Below, piece by piece: positions 1-8,309 of a stretch of 11,376 nucleotides of DNA. The DNA is taken from NCBI GenBank assembly GCA_012514615.1, contig JAAYZY010000137.1:1-11376 (forward strand). Direction: 5' to 3'. Each line of letters begins with the position of its first letter. Position 1 is the first letter of the stretch. The DNA is from Chloroflexota bacterium (GTDB lineage Bacteria; Chloroflexota; Anaerolineae; DTPP01). The translations under genes were made by a program, and so were the position numbers. The notes under the pieces were generated by a model, which searched no databases, was not told where the DNA came from, and saw only the letters and a list, made by a program, of their open reading frames with translations.

Positions 1-1787
1 AGCTCTACGCCGCGCGCCAGGCCGCGCCCGGATTCGCCTATCCGCCCGACGGCGAGCTCATGCGTCGCCTGGAGGACGCGTTCCCCTACGAAGAGACCGG
101 CGACCAGGCGGAGGCCATCGATGAGGTCAAGAACGACATGGAGGCGGCGCACCCCATGGATCGCCTCATCTGCGGCGACGTGGGGTACGGCAAGACCGAG
201 GTGGCGCTGCGGGCGGCGTTCAAGGCGGTGATGGATGGCCGGCAGGTGGCCGTGCTGGTGCCCACCACCGTCCTGGCCCAGCAGCACTTCAAAACGTTCG
301 AGGAGCGGCTGGGGCCGTTCCCGGTGGCGGTGGAGATGCTCTCCCGCTTCCGCTCCCGCGCCGAGCAGAAGACCATCTTGGAGGGTCTTGCCGAGGGGAG
401 CGTGGATGTGGTCGTTGGCACACACCGCCTGCTGCAAAGCGACGTGCGCTTCAAGAGCCTGGGCCTGCTCATCATCGACGAGGAGCAGCGTTTTGGGGTG
501 GCCCACAAAGAGCGGCTCAAACAACTGCGCAAGGAGGTGGACGTGCTCACCCTCACCGCCACGCCGATCCCGCGCACGCTGCACCTGTCGCTGTCTGGCG
601 TGCGGGATATGAGCACCATCGAGACGCCGCCGGACGAGCGCCTGCCGATCCGCACTTCGCTGCACTCCTACGATGACGCCCTGGTGCGGCAGGCCATCCG
701 CCGAGAGCTCGATCGGGGTGGGCAGGTCTACTTCGTCACTGACCGTGTGCAGGGAATCGAACAGCTGGCTGCGCAGCTGCAGCGGCTGGCGCCGGAGGCG
801 CGCATCGCCATCGGCCACGGCCAGATGAAGGAGAAGACCCTGGAGCGGATCATGCTGGAGTTCGCCAACGGCGAAATCGACGTGCTGGTCTGCACCACCA
901 TCATTGAAAGCGGGCTGGACGTGCCCAACGCCAACACCATCATCATCAACCGAGCGCACCGCTTCGGTCTTTCGCAGCTCTACCAGCTGCGGGGGCGGGT
1001 GGGGCGCAGCGCGGCGCGGGCCTACGCCTACCTGCTGGTGCCTCGGCACCAATCCCTCAGCAGCGTCGAGCAGCGCCGCCTAGAGACGGTGGTGGAGGCG
1101 CGGCAGTTGGGGGCGGGCTTCCAGATCGCCATGCGGGATATGGAGATACGCGGCGCGGGGGAGATCTTGGGGGCGAGGCAGCACGGCCACATCGCCGAGG
1201 TAGGCTTCGACCTGTACGTGCGCTTGCTGGGCGATGCGGTGCGTCGGCTGCGGGAGGAGCGACGGGCTCGGCCGACGCAGGAAGCCGCACCGCCGCCCAA
1301 GCGCAATGCGCCAGAAGCGCCGCTCTTCCCTCTGGTTTCCATCGAACTGCCGCTCCAGGCCTACATTCCGGAAGAGTATGTGGGCTCAGAGCAGCTGCGC
1401 CTGCAGCTTTACCGCCGGCTGGCTTCGGTGGGCGAGCCGCAGCAGGTGAAGGAGCTGGAAAAGGAGCTAGAGGACCGCTTCGGCCCACCGCCGCGACCGG
1501 TGCAGAACCTGCTCTACCAACTGCGGCTCAAAGCGCTGGCCTTGGTGGCCGGGGCCCAGGCTGTGACCCGGGAAGAGAGCCAGTTCGTCATCCGCGCCGA
1601 TAGCCTGGAGCAGGTGAACCGCGAGCGGCTGCAGAACGTGCTGGGCCAGGCGGCGCGGGTGGAGCGGCGGAGGATCTGGGTACGGGGTGGCGAGGAACAG
1701 GGGATCTGGCAGGGGCGTCTGCTGGAGACTCTGGAGGCCCTGGCCCGCGAGTTCGACATGGCCGGCGCGCCCGGCAAGAACGCCTGA
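1..1787 (+). CDS. mfd: Transcription-repair coupling factor Mfd, C-terminal half (5' end outside window)
   Basis: Mfd is the ATP-dependent translocase that displaces stalled RNA polymerase and recruits UvrA for transcription-coupled repair. The reading frame is already open at base 3, and the residues before the first ATG (base 60) match the family ([14 protein letters not shown]), so the gene is cut by the window edge and base 60 is not the start. About 594 codons remain of a protein usually near 1100-1200 residues. The UvrB-like and polymerase-binding parts are missing, while the RecG-like motor and C-terminal domain are present. Visible motifs are Walker A GDVGYGKT (about 174-197), DEEQ box (477-488), TATPIPRT (about 555-578), helicase motif [11 protein letters not shown] (984-1010) and the TRCF C-terminal domain from about 1335. 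It is the first visible gene of an operon with tlyA and fpg. No frameshift or missing motor residue was seen. Confidence 0.97.
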   Translation, partial: LYAARQAAPGFAYPPDGELMRRLEDAFPYEETGDQAEAIDEVKNDMEAAHPMDRLICGDVGYGKTEVALRAAFKAVMDGRQVAVLVPTTVLAQQHFKTFEERLGPFPVAVEMLSRFRSRAEQKTILEGLAEGSVDVVVGTHRLLQSDVRFKSLGLLIIDEEQRFGVAHKERLKQLRKEVDVLTLTATPIPRTLHLSLSGVRDMSTIETPPDERLPIRTSLHSYDDALVRQAIRRELDRGGQVYFVTDRVQGIEQLAAQLQRLAPEARIAIGHGQMKEKTLERIMLEFANGEIDVLVCTTIIESGLDVPNANTIIINRAHRFGLSQLYQLRGRVGRSAARAYAYLLVPRHQSLSSVEQRRLETVVEARQLGAGFQIAMRDMEIRGAGEILGARQHGHIAEVGFDLYVRLLGDAVRRLREERRARPTQEAAPPPKRNAPEAPLFPLVSIELPLQAYIPEEYVGSEQLRLQLYRRLASVGEPQQVKELEKELEDRFGPPPRPVQNLLYQLRLKALALVAGAQAVTREESQFVIRADSLEQVNRERLQNVLGQAARVERRRIWVRGGEEQGIWQGRLLETLEALAREFDMAGAPGKNA

Positions 1788-1797
1788 GGCCGCCCCC

Positions 1798-2682
1798 ATG
1801 GTCCCCGCTGCCGGGAAGCCCGACAAGCTACGCTTGGACCACCTGTTGGTGCAGCGTGGCCTGGCCCCCACCCGAGAGCAGGCCCGCCGCCTGATCATGG
1901 CCGGGGCCGTGCGGGTCGACGGCCAAGTGGTCGACAAGCCCGGGCGCCCGACGCCAGCCACTGCCGACGTGCAGGTGCAGGACGCGCCGCGCTACGTCAG
2001 CCGCGGCGGCCTGAAGCTGGAAGCGGCCCTGACCCGCTTCGGCCTGGCGGTAGAAGGGTGCGTGGCCGCCGATTTCGGCGCTTCCACCGGCGGCTTCACC
2101 GACTGCCTGCTGCAGGCCGGGGCCAGCCGCGTCTACGCCCTGGATGTGGGCTACGGCCAGCTGGCCTGGACCCTGCGCAACGACCCCCGGGTGGTGGTGA
2201 TGGAGCGCACCAACGTCCGCCACCTGCAGGCGCTGCCGGAAGCGGTGCACCTGGTGACCATGGATGTCTCTTTCATCTCCTTACGGCTGGTGCTGCCGGC
2301 GGCGCTGCGTGTGCTGCGGGAAGATGGCCATGTGGTGGCTTTGGTCAAGCCTCAGTTCGAGGCCGGCCGGGGCCAGGTGGGCAAGGGCGGCGTGGTGCGG
2401 GACCGAACGGTGCACGCCCAAGTGCTGCAGGGGCTGCTGGACGAGGTCCAGACGCTGGGCCTGCGGCAACAGGGCCTGATCCCTTCGCCGTTGGTGGGGC
2501 CAGCCGGCAACGTGGAGTTCCTGGTGCACCTGCGGCCTGGCACGGCCCAGCCCACGGCCGAGCTGGAGGGGTTGGTCCGGCGCTGCCTGGCCGAGTTGGA
2601 GCGGCTGGCCGGCGACCGCCCCCAGCCGGGTAGCACGCTTTATGACACCCACAGCGAGGATCCCCATGCCGGAACTGCCTGA
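1798..2682 (+). CDS. tlyA: TlyA-family rRNA 2'-O-methyltransferase
   Basis: Members of this family 2'-O-methylate cytidines of 16S and/or 23S rRNA using SAM; some have also been called haemolysins. The protein is 294 aa. An N-terminal S4 RNA-binding domain spans about residues 11-70 ([22 protein letters not shown]). A Rossmann methyltransferase domain follows, with SAM motif [15 protein letters not shown] at 91-105. The expected K-D-K-E catalytic set is present as K73 (SRGGLKL), D156 (TMDVSFIS), K184 (ALVKPQFE) and E240 (NVEFLV). The ATG at 1798 was chosen because translation from there begins just before the S4 domain and TGAGG (1785-1789) gives a ribosome binding site overlapping the mfd stop. 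An in-frame upstream extension to 1687 would lie inside mfd and lacks similarity. The gene sits 10 bp after mfd and overlaps fpg by 17 bp, suggesting coupled translation. Confidence 0.95.
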   Translation: MVPAAGKPDKLRLDHLLVQRGLAPTREQARRLIMAGAVRVDGQVVDKPGRPTPATADVQVQDAPRYVSRGGLKLEAALTRFGLAVEGCVAADFGASTGGFTDCLLQAGASRVYALDVGYGQLAWTLRNDPRVVVMERTNVRHLQALPEAVHLVTMDVSFISLRLVLPAALRVLREDGHVVALVKPQFEAGRGQVGKGGVVRDRTVHAQVLQGLLDEVQTLGLRQQGLIPSPLVGPAGNVEFLVHLRPGTAQPTAELEGLVRRCLAELERLAGDRPQPGSTLYDTHSEDPHAGTA

Positions 2683-3484
2683 GGTGGAGAGCATCGTCCG
2701 CTGCTTGCAGGCTGAGGTGGTGGGCCGACAGGTGGAGCGCTTCCACCTCTACTGGCCGCGTACGCTGGCCGTCCCCGCGCCGGACGCCATGGAGCGGGAG
2801 ATCGCCGGCCGGCGCATCGCCGCCCTGAGGCGGCGGGCCAAGTTCTTGGTCTTCGACCTGGATGGGAGCCTTACCCTGTTGGTGCACCTGCGCATGACTG
2901 GCGGCCTCTCCCTGCACGCCCCGGACGAACCGCTGGCCCCCCACGTGCGGGCCGCCTTCGACCTCTCCGACGGGCGGCAGATGCGCTTCGAGGACATGCG
3001 CAAGTTCGGCCGCATCTGGCTGACCGCGGACGCCGCGACAGTGCTGGGGCGGCTGGGGCCGGAGCCGTTGGATGCGGCGTTCACTGCCGAGGCGTTCGCG
3101 GCGCGGCTGCAGGGCCGCCGCACGCGCCTCAAGCCGCTGCTGCTGGACCAGACCTTCGTGGCCGGCCTGGGCAACATCTACGCCGACGAGGCGATCTACC
3201 TGGCCGGCTTGCACCCCAAGCGCCTTGCCCACACCCTCCGCTCGGACGAGGCCGCACGCCTGCACGGGGCGATCCGCACGGTGCTGACGGAAGCCATCGC
3301 CCACCGCGGCACCACACTGGATAGCTACCGTCTGCCCAACGGCGAGTCTGGAGGGCACCAGAACTACCTGCAGGTGTTCCGTCAGGCTGGCGGGGCCTGC
3401 CCCCGCTGCGGCACGCCGGTGGTGCGGGAGGTTATCGGCGGGCGCAGCAGCTTCTACTGCCCCTGCTGCCAGCCGGCGCAGTAG
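2666..3484 (+). CDS. mutM: Formamidopyrimidine-DNA glycosylase (Fpg/MutM)
   Basis: This bifunctional DNA glycosylase/AP lyase removes 8-oxoguanine and FapyG in base excision repair. The protein is 272 aa, the usual length. The start at 2666 gives MPELPEVE, in which Pro2 becomes the N-terminal nucleophile; GAGGA at 2656-2660 is a well-spaced ribosome binding site. An upstream ATG at 2642 would bury the proline and abolish activity, so it is rejected. Visible features are Pro2-Glu3, K59, void-filling M77/R112/F114 (LRMTGG, DMRKFGR), the H2TH region with N170 (GLGNIYADE) and the C-terminal zinc finger C245-x2-C248...C265-x2-C268 with R260 (GGRSSFYC). All key residues are present, so it should be active. 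It ends the mfd-tlyA-fpg unit and converges on the downstream methyltransferase gene. Confidence 0.97.
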   Translation: MPELPEVESIVRCLQAEVVGRQVERFHLYWPRTLAVPAPDAMEREIAGRRIAALRRRAKFLVFDLDGSLTLLVHLRMTGGLSLHAPDEPLAPHVRAAFDLSDGRQMRFEDMRKFGRIWLTADAATVLGRLGPEPLDAAFTAEAFAARLQGRRTRLKPLLLDQTFVAGLGNIYADEAIYLAGLHPKRLAHTLRSDEAARLHGAIRTVLTEAIAHRGTTLDSYRLPNGESGGHQNYLQVFRQAGGACPRCGTPVVREVIGGRSSFYCPCCQPAQ

Positions 3485-3531
3485 AGCGCCCCTTGCTGTT
3501 CTCCTGCCCTGCCTCCCTCTTGGCGCCTGCC

Positions 3532-4059
3532 CTAGGCCGGGGCGGTGTTGAGGATGTGGAAGGCCACCACCGCCAGGGAAACGTGGACGTTGAGGGAGCG
3601 GCCTTTGCCCAGCATGGGCACGAAGGCCGCCCCGTCGCACAGGGCTAGGGTGCTCTCGGTGATGCCGTGGTCTTCGTGGCCCACCACCAGGCAGGTCTTG
3701 GCCGGCCAGGGGACGGTGTGGTAGGGCTGGCAGTCATCGGTCAGCTCCAGGGCGCAGACGTAGAAGCCCTGCCTCTTGAGCTTGGCCACCGCCTCTTCCG
3801 GCGACTCCACGTACTCCCAGGGGACGCGGCTCTCTTTGCCCCGAGCCACCTTGCTGATGGTGGGGTGCGGGGGTTGCGGCGTGATCCCGCTGAGGATCAC
3901 TGGCGCGGCCCCGCAGGCATCGGCGATGCGGAAGATGGAGCCCACGTTGACCGGGTAGGCCACGCTCTGCAGCAAGAAGGCCACCTGCCGCGCCGGTGGG
4001 TGGGCGCGGCGGTAGTCCCTGAGGAAGCGTTTCAGCGGCGTGCCGTAGAGTGCTTTCAT
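3532..4059 (-). CDS. SpoU/TrmH-family (SPOUT) RNA 2'-O-methyltransferase
   Basis: The product is a 175-aa trefoil-knot methyltransferase that probably methylates a ribose 2'-OH of tRNA or rRNA with SAM. The three SpoU motifs are visible: motif 1 NVGSIFRIADACGA (N38, R44), motif 2 VVGHEDHGIT (G127-G132, the GxExxG pattern) and motif 3 VPMLGKGRSLNVHVSLAV (147-164). It consists of the catalytic domain only, with no N-terminal substrate-binding extension like that of RlmB or TsnR, so the substrate cannot be named. The ATG at 4059 has GGGAG about 10 nt upstream. It lies 34 bp downstream of the dehydrogenase gene on the same strand, so it may be read through from the upstream metabolic genes although its role looks unrelated. 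It converges with fpg across 47 bp with no clear terminator between. Confidence 0.9.
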   Translation of the reverse strand: MKALYGTPLKRFLRDYRRAHPPARQVAFLLQSVAYPVNVGSIFRIADACGAAPVILSGITPQPPHPTISKVARGKESRVPWEYVESPEEAVAKLKRQGFYVCALELTDDCQPYHTVPWPAKTCLVVGHEDHGITESTLALCDGAAFVPMLGKGRSLNVHVSLAVVAFHILNTAPA

Positions 4060-4093
4060 CGGTGGGCGCTCCCGTCCGTTGTTCGGGCCGGCG

Positions 4094-5623
4094 CTACTTG
4101 AGCTCGGGCATGGAGATGGTGCCGTCCCAAGTGTTCAGCACCCGGCCAGCGCGTTCCTCTTCTTCGGAGAACCAGTGAGAGGTGACGCTCTTCAGCTCGG
4201 TGAAGAAGCGGACGCCGTCGGTGCCCATGGTGTGCAGGTCGCCGAAGAACGAGTGTTTGCGGCCGGTGAAGCCGAAGATGCCCAGGGGCACGGGGATGCC
4301 CACGTTGACGCCCACCATGCCGGCTTGGGTTCGCTTGGTGAACTCTCGGGCGAAGTATCCGTTCTGGGTGTAGATCACCGAGCCGTTGCCGAACTCGCTG
4401 TCGTTCATCAAGGCCAGGCCTTCCTCAAAGTCCTGCACCCGCTTGACGCACAGCACCGGGCCGAAGATCTCGCGGTTGCCGATGCTCATCTGGGGCGTCA
4501 CATGGTCGAAGAGCGTGGGCCCCAGGTAGAAGCCGTTCTCGTAACCTGGCACCGTCACCCCGCGGCCATCCAGGGCCAGGGTGGCGCCTTCTTCCACCCC
4601 CTTCTCGATCCAGCGGATGACCGACTGGCGGTGCTCTTCATTGACCAGCGGGCCCATCTGGCTGGTCTTGTGGTAGGCCGGACCCAGCTTCAACCCTTTC
4701 ATCAGGCGGGCGACGGTGGCCACCAGCTCGTCGGCGATGGCTTCTTCGGCCACGACGACCGGCAGGGCCATGCAGCGTTCGCCGGCGCAGCCGCAGGCGG
4801 AGTTGATGATGCCGCGGGCGGTGCGCTGCAGCGCGGCATCCCGCAGCACCAGGGCGTGGTTCTTGGCTTCGGTGAGGGCCTGGACGCGCTTGCCGTTGGC
4901 CGCGGCAGTGGCGTAGATGTGGCGGCCCACCTTGGTGGAGCCGACGAAGGCAACCCCTTTCACGTCGGGGTGCCGCAGCAGGATCTCCGCCTCGTTGCGG
5001 GAGCAGGTGACCACGTTGATGACGCCCTTGGGCAGGCCAGCCTCCATCCACAGCTCGGCGATGCGCAGGGAGCTCTGGGGCGTGAAGCTGGCGGCCTTCA
5101 GCACCATGGTGTTGCCGGTGGCGATGCAGAGCGGGGCCATCCAGCCCATGGGGATCATGGCTGGGAAATTCCAGGGGGCGATGCCGGCGAAGACGCCTAG
5201 CGGCTCCATGTACTGCACGGTGTCGTAGCCGCTGGTGACGTTCATCAGGGCCGGGCCCTTCATCAGGTGGGTGATGCCGCAGGCGAACTCCACCACCTCG
5301 GTGACTTTCAGCACGTCGCCCATGGCCTCGTCCCACACCTTGCCGTGCTCTTGGGCCACCAGATAGGTCAGCTCTTCCAGGTGCTGATCCAGCAGGGTCT
5401 TCATGCGGAAGAGGACCTGGGCGCGCCGACTGTGGGGGGTGTCGGCCCAGGCCGGGAAGGCTTGGTGGGCGCTGGCGATGGCCTCTTCCACCTCGACCGC
5501 GGTGCACTGCGGCGCTTGGGCGATCACCTGGCCGGTGGAAGGATCGTAGCAGTCCACCCAGGCGTCGGTCTGGGATGCGCGGTACTCGCCGTTGATGAAG
5601 GGGCGTAGTTGTTTCGCTGTCAT
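4094..5623 (-). CDS. mmsA: CoA-acylating methylmalonate/malonate-semialdehyde dehydrogenase (MmsA/IolA family)
   Basis: Enzymes of this ALDH subfamily oxidise methylmalonate semialdehyde to propionyl-CoA, or malonate semialdehyde to acetyl-CoA, with NAD, CoA and loss of CO2. The protein is 509 aa, close to the usual size. The start is ATG 5623 with GAGGAG at 5630-5635; the frame stays open upstream to 5971 but that part overlaps the CoA-transferase gene antiphase and looks noncoding. Visible motifs are APWNFP (N152), VLKAA (K176), AFVGSTKVG (226-234), EAKNH (252-256) and AGERCMA with catalytic C284. Family members usually read NMGAKNH, FGAAGQRCMA and KPSE; here these are LTEAKNH, CGCAGERCMA and KAAS. 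Lys106 stands where GDVFRGLEVVEHA has an Arg thought to bind the substrate carboxylate. It is therefore a divergent member and its true substrate may differ. It is preceded by the CoA-transferase gene (62 bp). Confidence 0.88.
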   Translation of the reverse strand: MTAKQLRPFINGEYRASQTDAWVDCYDPSTGQVIAQAPQCTAVEVEEAIASAHQAFPAWADTPHSRRAQVLFRMKTLLDQHLEELTYLVAQEHGKVWDEAMGDVLKVTEVVEFACGITHLMKGPALMNVTSGYDTVQYMEPLGVFAGIAPWNFPAMIPMGWMAPLCIATGNTMVLKAASFTPQSSLRIAELWMEAGLPKGVINVVTCSRNEAEILLRHPDVKGVAFVGSTKVGRHIYATAAANGKRVQALTEAKNHALVLRDAALQRTARGIINSACGCAGERCMALPVVVAEEAIADELVATVARLMKGLKLGPAYHKTSQMGPLVNEEHRQSVIRWIEKGVEEGATLALDGRGVTVPGYENGFYLGPTLFDHVTPQMSIGNREIFGPVLCVKRVQDFEEGLALMNDSEFGNGSVIYTQNGYFAREFTKRTQAGMVGVNVGIPVPLGIFGFTGRKHSFFGDLHTMGTDGVRFFTELKSVTSHWFSEEEERAGRVLNTWDGTISMPELK

Positions 5624-5685
5624 GTTCAACTCCTCGTATCGTGAGTGTGGCGTCTCGTTCGGGGCGGCCGGAGCCGCTGAATGAG

Positions 5686-6894
5686 CTAGACCACGCCTTC
5701 CTGGCGCAGCCGGGCCACCGCTGCCTCGTCGTAGCCCAGCTCCTGCAAGATCTCCGCGGTGTGCTGGCCCAGCAGAGGCGGCGGCAGGCGGTAGGCCGGC
5801 GGGGCGTCGGCCAGACGCACCGGGTTGCCCAGGGAACGCACCACCCCGGCCAAGGGGTGGTGCATCTCCACCACGCTGCCTCGGGCCTGCACCTGCGGGT
5901 CGTCCAGCGCTTGCCCCACGCTGTGGATGGGGCCGCAGGGGATGCCGGCCGCCTCCAGCAGGGGCAGCCAATGGGCCGTGTCGTGCTCGCGGAAACGATT
6001 CGAAAGGATGCTGACCAGCTCGGCGCGGTGGCTGTTGCGTGCTTGGTTGGTGGCGAAGCGAGCGTCTTGGCCCACCGTCTCCGCGATCTCTAGCGCATCA
6101 CAGAAGCGGCCCCACAGGCGTTCCGAGCCGACTGCGACGACGATCTGACCGTCGCTGGTGGGGAACGGCTGGTAGGGGGTAATGGATGGGTGCACGTTGC
6201 CCAGGCGGGGCGGCTCGTGGCCGGTGGCGAAGGCGCTGCCGGCCAGGTTGGTGAGCCAACCGATCTGGCTCTCCAGCAGGGAGATGTCCACCAGGGTACC
6301 CTGCCCGCTGCGCTGGCGGGCCTGACACGCGGCCAAGACGCCGATGGCCATGTACAGGCCGGCGCTCATGTCGGCCATGGGCGTGGGGAAGCGCATGGGT
6401 GCGCCGTCCGGCTCGCCGGTCAGGCTCATGGTCCCCGACATGGCTTGGGCCACCAGGTCGTAGCCGCCGCGGCCGGCGTAGGGGCCGCTCATGCCGAAGC
6501 CGCTGATGATGCCGTAGATGAGCCCAGGCCAGCGGGCGTGCAGCGTCGGGTAGTCCAGCTCGTGCTTGGCCAGCGACTCCCAGCGGGGGATGTTGGTGAG
6601 GAAGATGTCGGCCCTCTCCAGCAGCCGCTCCAGCACGGCGCGGCCGGCCGGCCGGGAGAAATCCAGGGTCAGGCTGCGTTTGTTGCGGTTGGTGGAGAGA
6701 AAGTAGGCGCTCTCCCCTTCCACAAAGGGCGGGCCCCAGCCGCGGGACTGGTCGCCCACGCCGGGCCGCTCCACCTTCACCACGTCAGCGCCCAGGTCGC
6801 CCAAGATCATGGTGCAGAACGGCCCGGCCAGGGCCTGGGTGGTATCCACCACCCGCAGCCCGGCCAGGCTCGTTCCTGCGGACTCCTGCCCCAC
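5686..6894 (-). CDS. CaiB/BaiF family III CoA-transferase
   Basis: Family III CoA-transferases move CoA between carboxylic acids through an aspartyl anhydride and enzyme-CoA intermediates. From the GTG at 6894 the protein is 402 aa. It has the family opening SLAGLRVVDTTQALAGPFCTM (9-29), GDLGADVVKVERP (32-44), NRNKRSLTLD (69-78), SGFGMSGPY (131-139) and the catalytic aspartate D175 in PMADMSAG. A short C-terminal domain runs through PYQPFPTSDG and LGQHT. The GTG at 6894 is preferred because GAGGGG (6899-6904) precedes it and because most relatives have only about 10 residues before LAGLRV. A GTG at 6921 would give 411 aa and overlap the aminotransferase gene by 13 bp; it remains possible. The acid it activates is not identifiable from sequence. 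Its setting between an aminotransferase and a CoA-dependent dehydrogenase suggests an acid produced or used in the same pathway. Confidence 0.92.
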   Translation of the reverse strand: MGQESAGTSLAGLRVVDTTQALAGPFCTMILGDLGADVVKVERPGVGDQSRGWGPPFVEGESAYFLSTNRNKRSLTLDFSRPAGRAVLERLLERADIFLTNIPRWESLAKHELDYPTLHARWPGLIYGIISGFGMSGPYAGRGGYDLVAQAMSGTMSLTGEPDGAPMRFPTPMADMSAGLYMAIGVLAACQARQRSGQGTLVDISLLESQIGWLTNLAGSAFATGHEPPRLGNVHPSITPYQPFPTSDGQIVVAVGSERLWGRFCDALEIAETVGQDARFATNQARNSHRAELVSILSNRFREHDTAHWLPLLEAAGIPCGPIHSVGQALDDPQVQARGSVVEMHHPLAGVVRSLGNPVRLADAPPAYRLPPPLLGQHTAEILQELGYDEAAVARLRQEGVV

Positions 6895-6908
6895 GGCGCC
6901 CCTCGCCC

Positions 6909-8255
6909 TCAGCCGGTGCACACGGCGTCGCTGATGGCCAGGGCTTGGTCCACAATGGCCAGGCCCTCATCCAGCTCTTCTTCGGTGATGCATAGCGGCG
7001 GTACCACGAAGAGCCAGTTCCAGCGCAGGTAGGTGAACAGGCCATGGTCAAGCAGGTACTTGGTGATCTGCGGCATCGGCCCCATCTCCGAAGCCTTGGC
7101 GTTCCACGGAGCCACCGGCTCTTTGGTGGCCTTGTTCTTCACCAGCTCGATCACCGAGAAGAAGCCGGTGTAGCGCACGTCGCCCACCGAGGGATGACGC
7201 CGCTTCAGGTCTTCCAGACGCTGGCCCAGCACCCGGCCCATCTGGGCGGCGTGCTCGATGAGCCCTTCTTCGTGATACACCTGAAGGGTGGCCACGCCAG
7301 CGGCACAGGCCAGGGGGTGCCCGCTGTACGTGAGGCCGCACCAGAGCATGTGGTCTTCGAAGTAGTCGGCGATGCGCTGCGAGACGATGACCGCGCCCAA
7401 GGGCAGGTAGCCAGAGGTGATCCCCTTGGCCGTGCTGATCATGTCGGGCGTCACGTCCCAGTGGTTCACGACGAACCACTGGCCGGTGCGGCCGAAGCCG
7501 CTCATCACCTCATCGGAGATGAGGGGGATGCCGTACTTGTCGCAAATCTCCCGCACCCGGGGCCAGTAATCCGGCGGCGGCACGATGATGCCGTTGGAGC
7601 CGGTGACGCCTTCGAAGAGCAGGGCGGCGATCTGGTCTGGCCCTTCCATCTGGATGACCTCGTCGACGTGGGTGATGCACTCCCGGCGGCAGGTCTCTAG
7701 CGTCCAGCCGAAGGGGCAGCGGTAGCAGTGGGGGTCCAAGACGTGGACCACGCCGGGGATGGCCGGCTCGGCGGGCCAGCGGCGCGGGTCGCCAGTGGCG
7801 GCGATGGCCCCGTAGGTGGCGCCGTGGTACGAGCGGTAGCGGGCGATGATCTTGTGGCGGCCGGTGTAGGCCCGGGCGATCTTGATGGCGTTCTCGTTGG
7901 CTTCGGCGCCGCCCAGGGTGAAGAAGACCTTGTTCAGGTCGCCTGGAGCCACCTCGGCCAGCATCTTGGCCAGCAGCCCCCTGGGCTCCGTGGCCATGCC
8001 CGGGTAGGCGTAGCAGAGGGTGTTGGCCTGGTCCACAATGGCTTGCACCACCTTGGGGTGCTGGTGGCCGATGTTCACGTTCATCAACTGGGAGGTGAAG
8101 TCGATGTAGCTCTTGCCTCGGGCGTCCCAGAAGCGGACGCCCTTGCCGCCCACCACCGGGATGGGGTTCACCGACGACTGCACCGACCACGAGAAGAGGC
8201 TGTGCTCGCGGTTCAGCCGTATGATCTCTTCAGCCGATAGTCCCTGGTGTTTCAT
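6909..8255 (-). CDS. Class III PLP-dependent aminotransferase (omega-amino acid:pyruvate type)
   Basis: Class III aminotransferases move amino groups from omega- or beta-amino compounds (beta-alanine, beta-aminoisobutyrate, GABA, taurine) to pyruvate or 2-oxoglutarate. The protein is 448 aa from ATG 8255, with GAGGAG about 9 nt upstream; the TTG two codons earlier is too close to that site. Visible are FTLGGAEANENAIK (112-125), YRSYHGATYGA (140-150), the PLP-phenol aspartate in LISDEVMSGFGRTG (D248) and the Schiff-base lysine in STAKGITSGYLPLGA (K277). A cysteine-rich insertion, C177-x2-C180-x8-C189-x3-C193, occurs between them; similar CYRCPFG stretches are known in taurine:pyruvate-like subfamilies. 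Substrate cannot be read reliably. The adjoining semialdehyde dehydrogenase makes beta-alanine or beta-aminoisobutyrate the most economical guess, giving malonate or methylmalonate semialdehyde. It lies 54 bp after panE and about 14 bp before the CoA-transferase start. Confidence 0.9.
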   Translation of the reverse strand: MKHQGLSAEEIIRLNREHSLFSWSVQSSVNPIPVVGGKGVRFWDARGKSYIDFTSQLMNVNIGHQHPKVVQAIVDQANTLCYAYPGMATEPRGLLAKMLAEVAPGDLNKVFFTLGGAEANENAIKIARAYTGRHKIIARYRSYHGATYGAIAATGDPRRWPAEPAIPGVVHVLDPHCYRCPFGWTLETCRRECITHVDEVIQMEGPDQIAALLFEGVTGSNGIIVPPPDYWPRVREICDKYGIPLISDEVMSGFGRTGQWFVVNHWDVTPDMISTAKGITSGYLPLGAVIVSQRIADYFEDHMLWCGLTYSGHPLACAAGVATLQVYHEEGLIEHAAQMGRVLGQRLEDLKRRHPSVGDVRYTGFFSVIELVKNKATKEPVAPWNAKASEMGPMPQITKYLLDHGLFTYLRWNWLFVVPPLCITEEELDEGLAIVDQALAISDAVCTG

Positions 8256-8309
8256 GCCCAAGCTCTCCTCAACATAGGGTGGAAATCCAACGCCGGCGCG
8301 ACCTGCAGA

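Noticed and set aside
2642..2665. Upstream ATG for Fpg
   Set aside because: It would add eight residues before the proline nucleophile, which must be N-terminal.
3485..3531. Terminator between convergent fpg and the SpoU-type gene
   Set aside because: Only a weak GCGCC/GGCGC pairing with a loop of about 30 nt and no T-run on either strand.
2345..3640. Minus-strand open frame of 431 codons
   Set aside because: It lies antisense to tlyA and fpg, both of which have intact catalytic motifs. Its translation is low-complexity Ala/Gly/Pro/Arg-rich, typical of the shadow frame of GC-rich genes.
4079..5200. Plus-strand open frame of 373 codons
   Set aside because: Antisense to mmsA with no recognisable domain; composition rich in His/Gly/Ala as expected from the reverse of a GC-rich gene.
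5624..5971. N-terminal extension of the MmsA frame
   Set aside because: It overlaps the CoA-transferase gene in another frame and is low complexity. ATG 5623 has a strong ribosome binding site and starts the ALDH fold.
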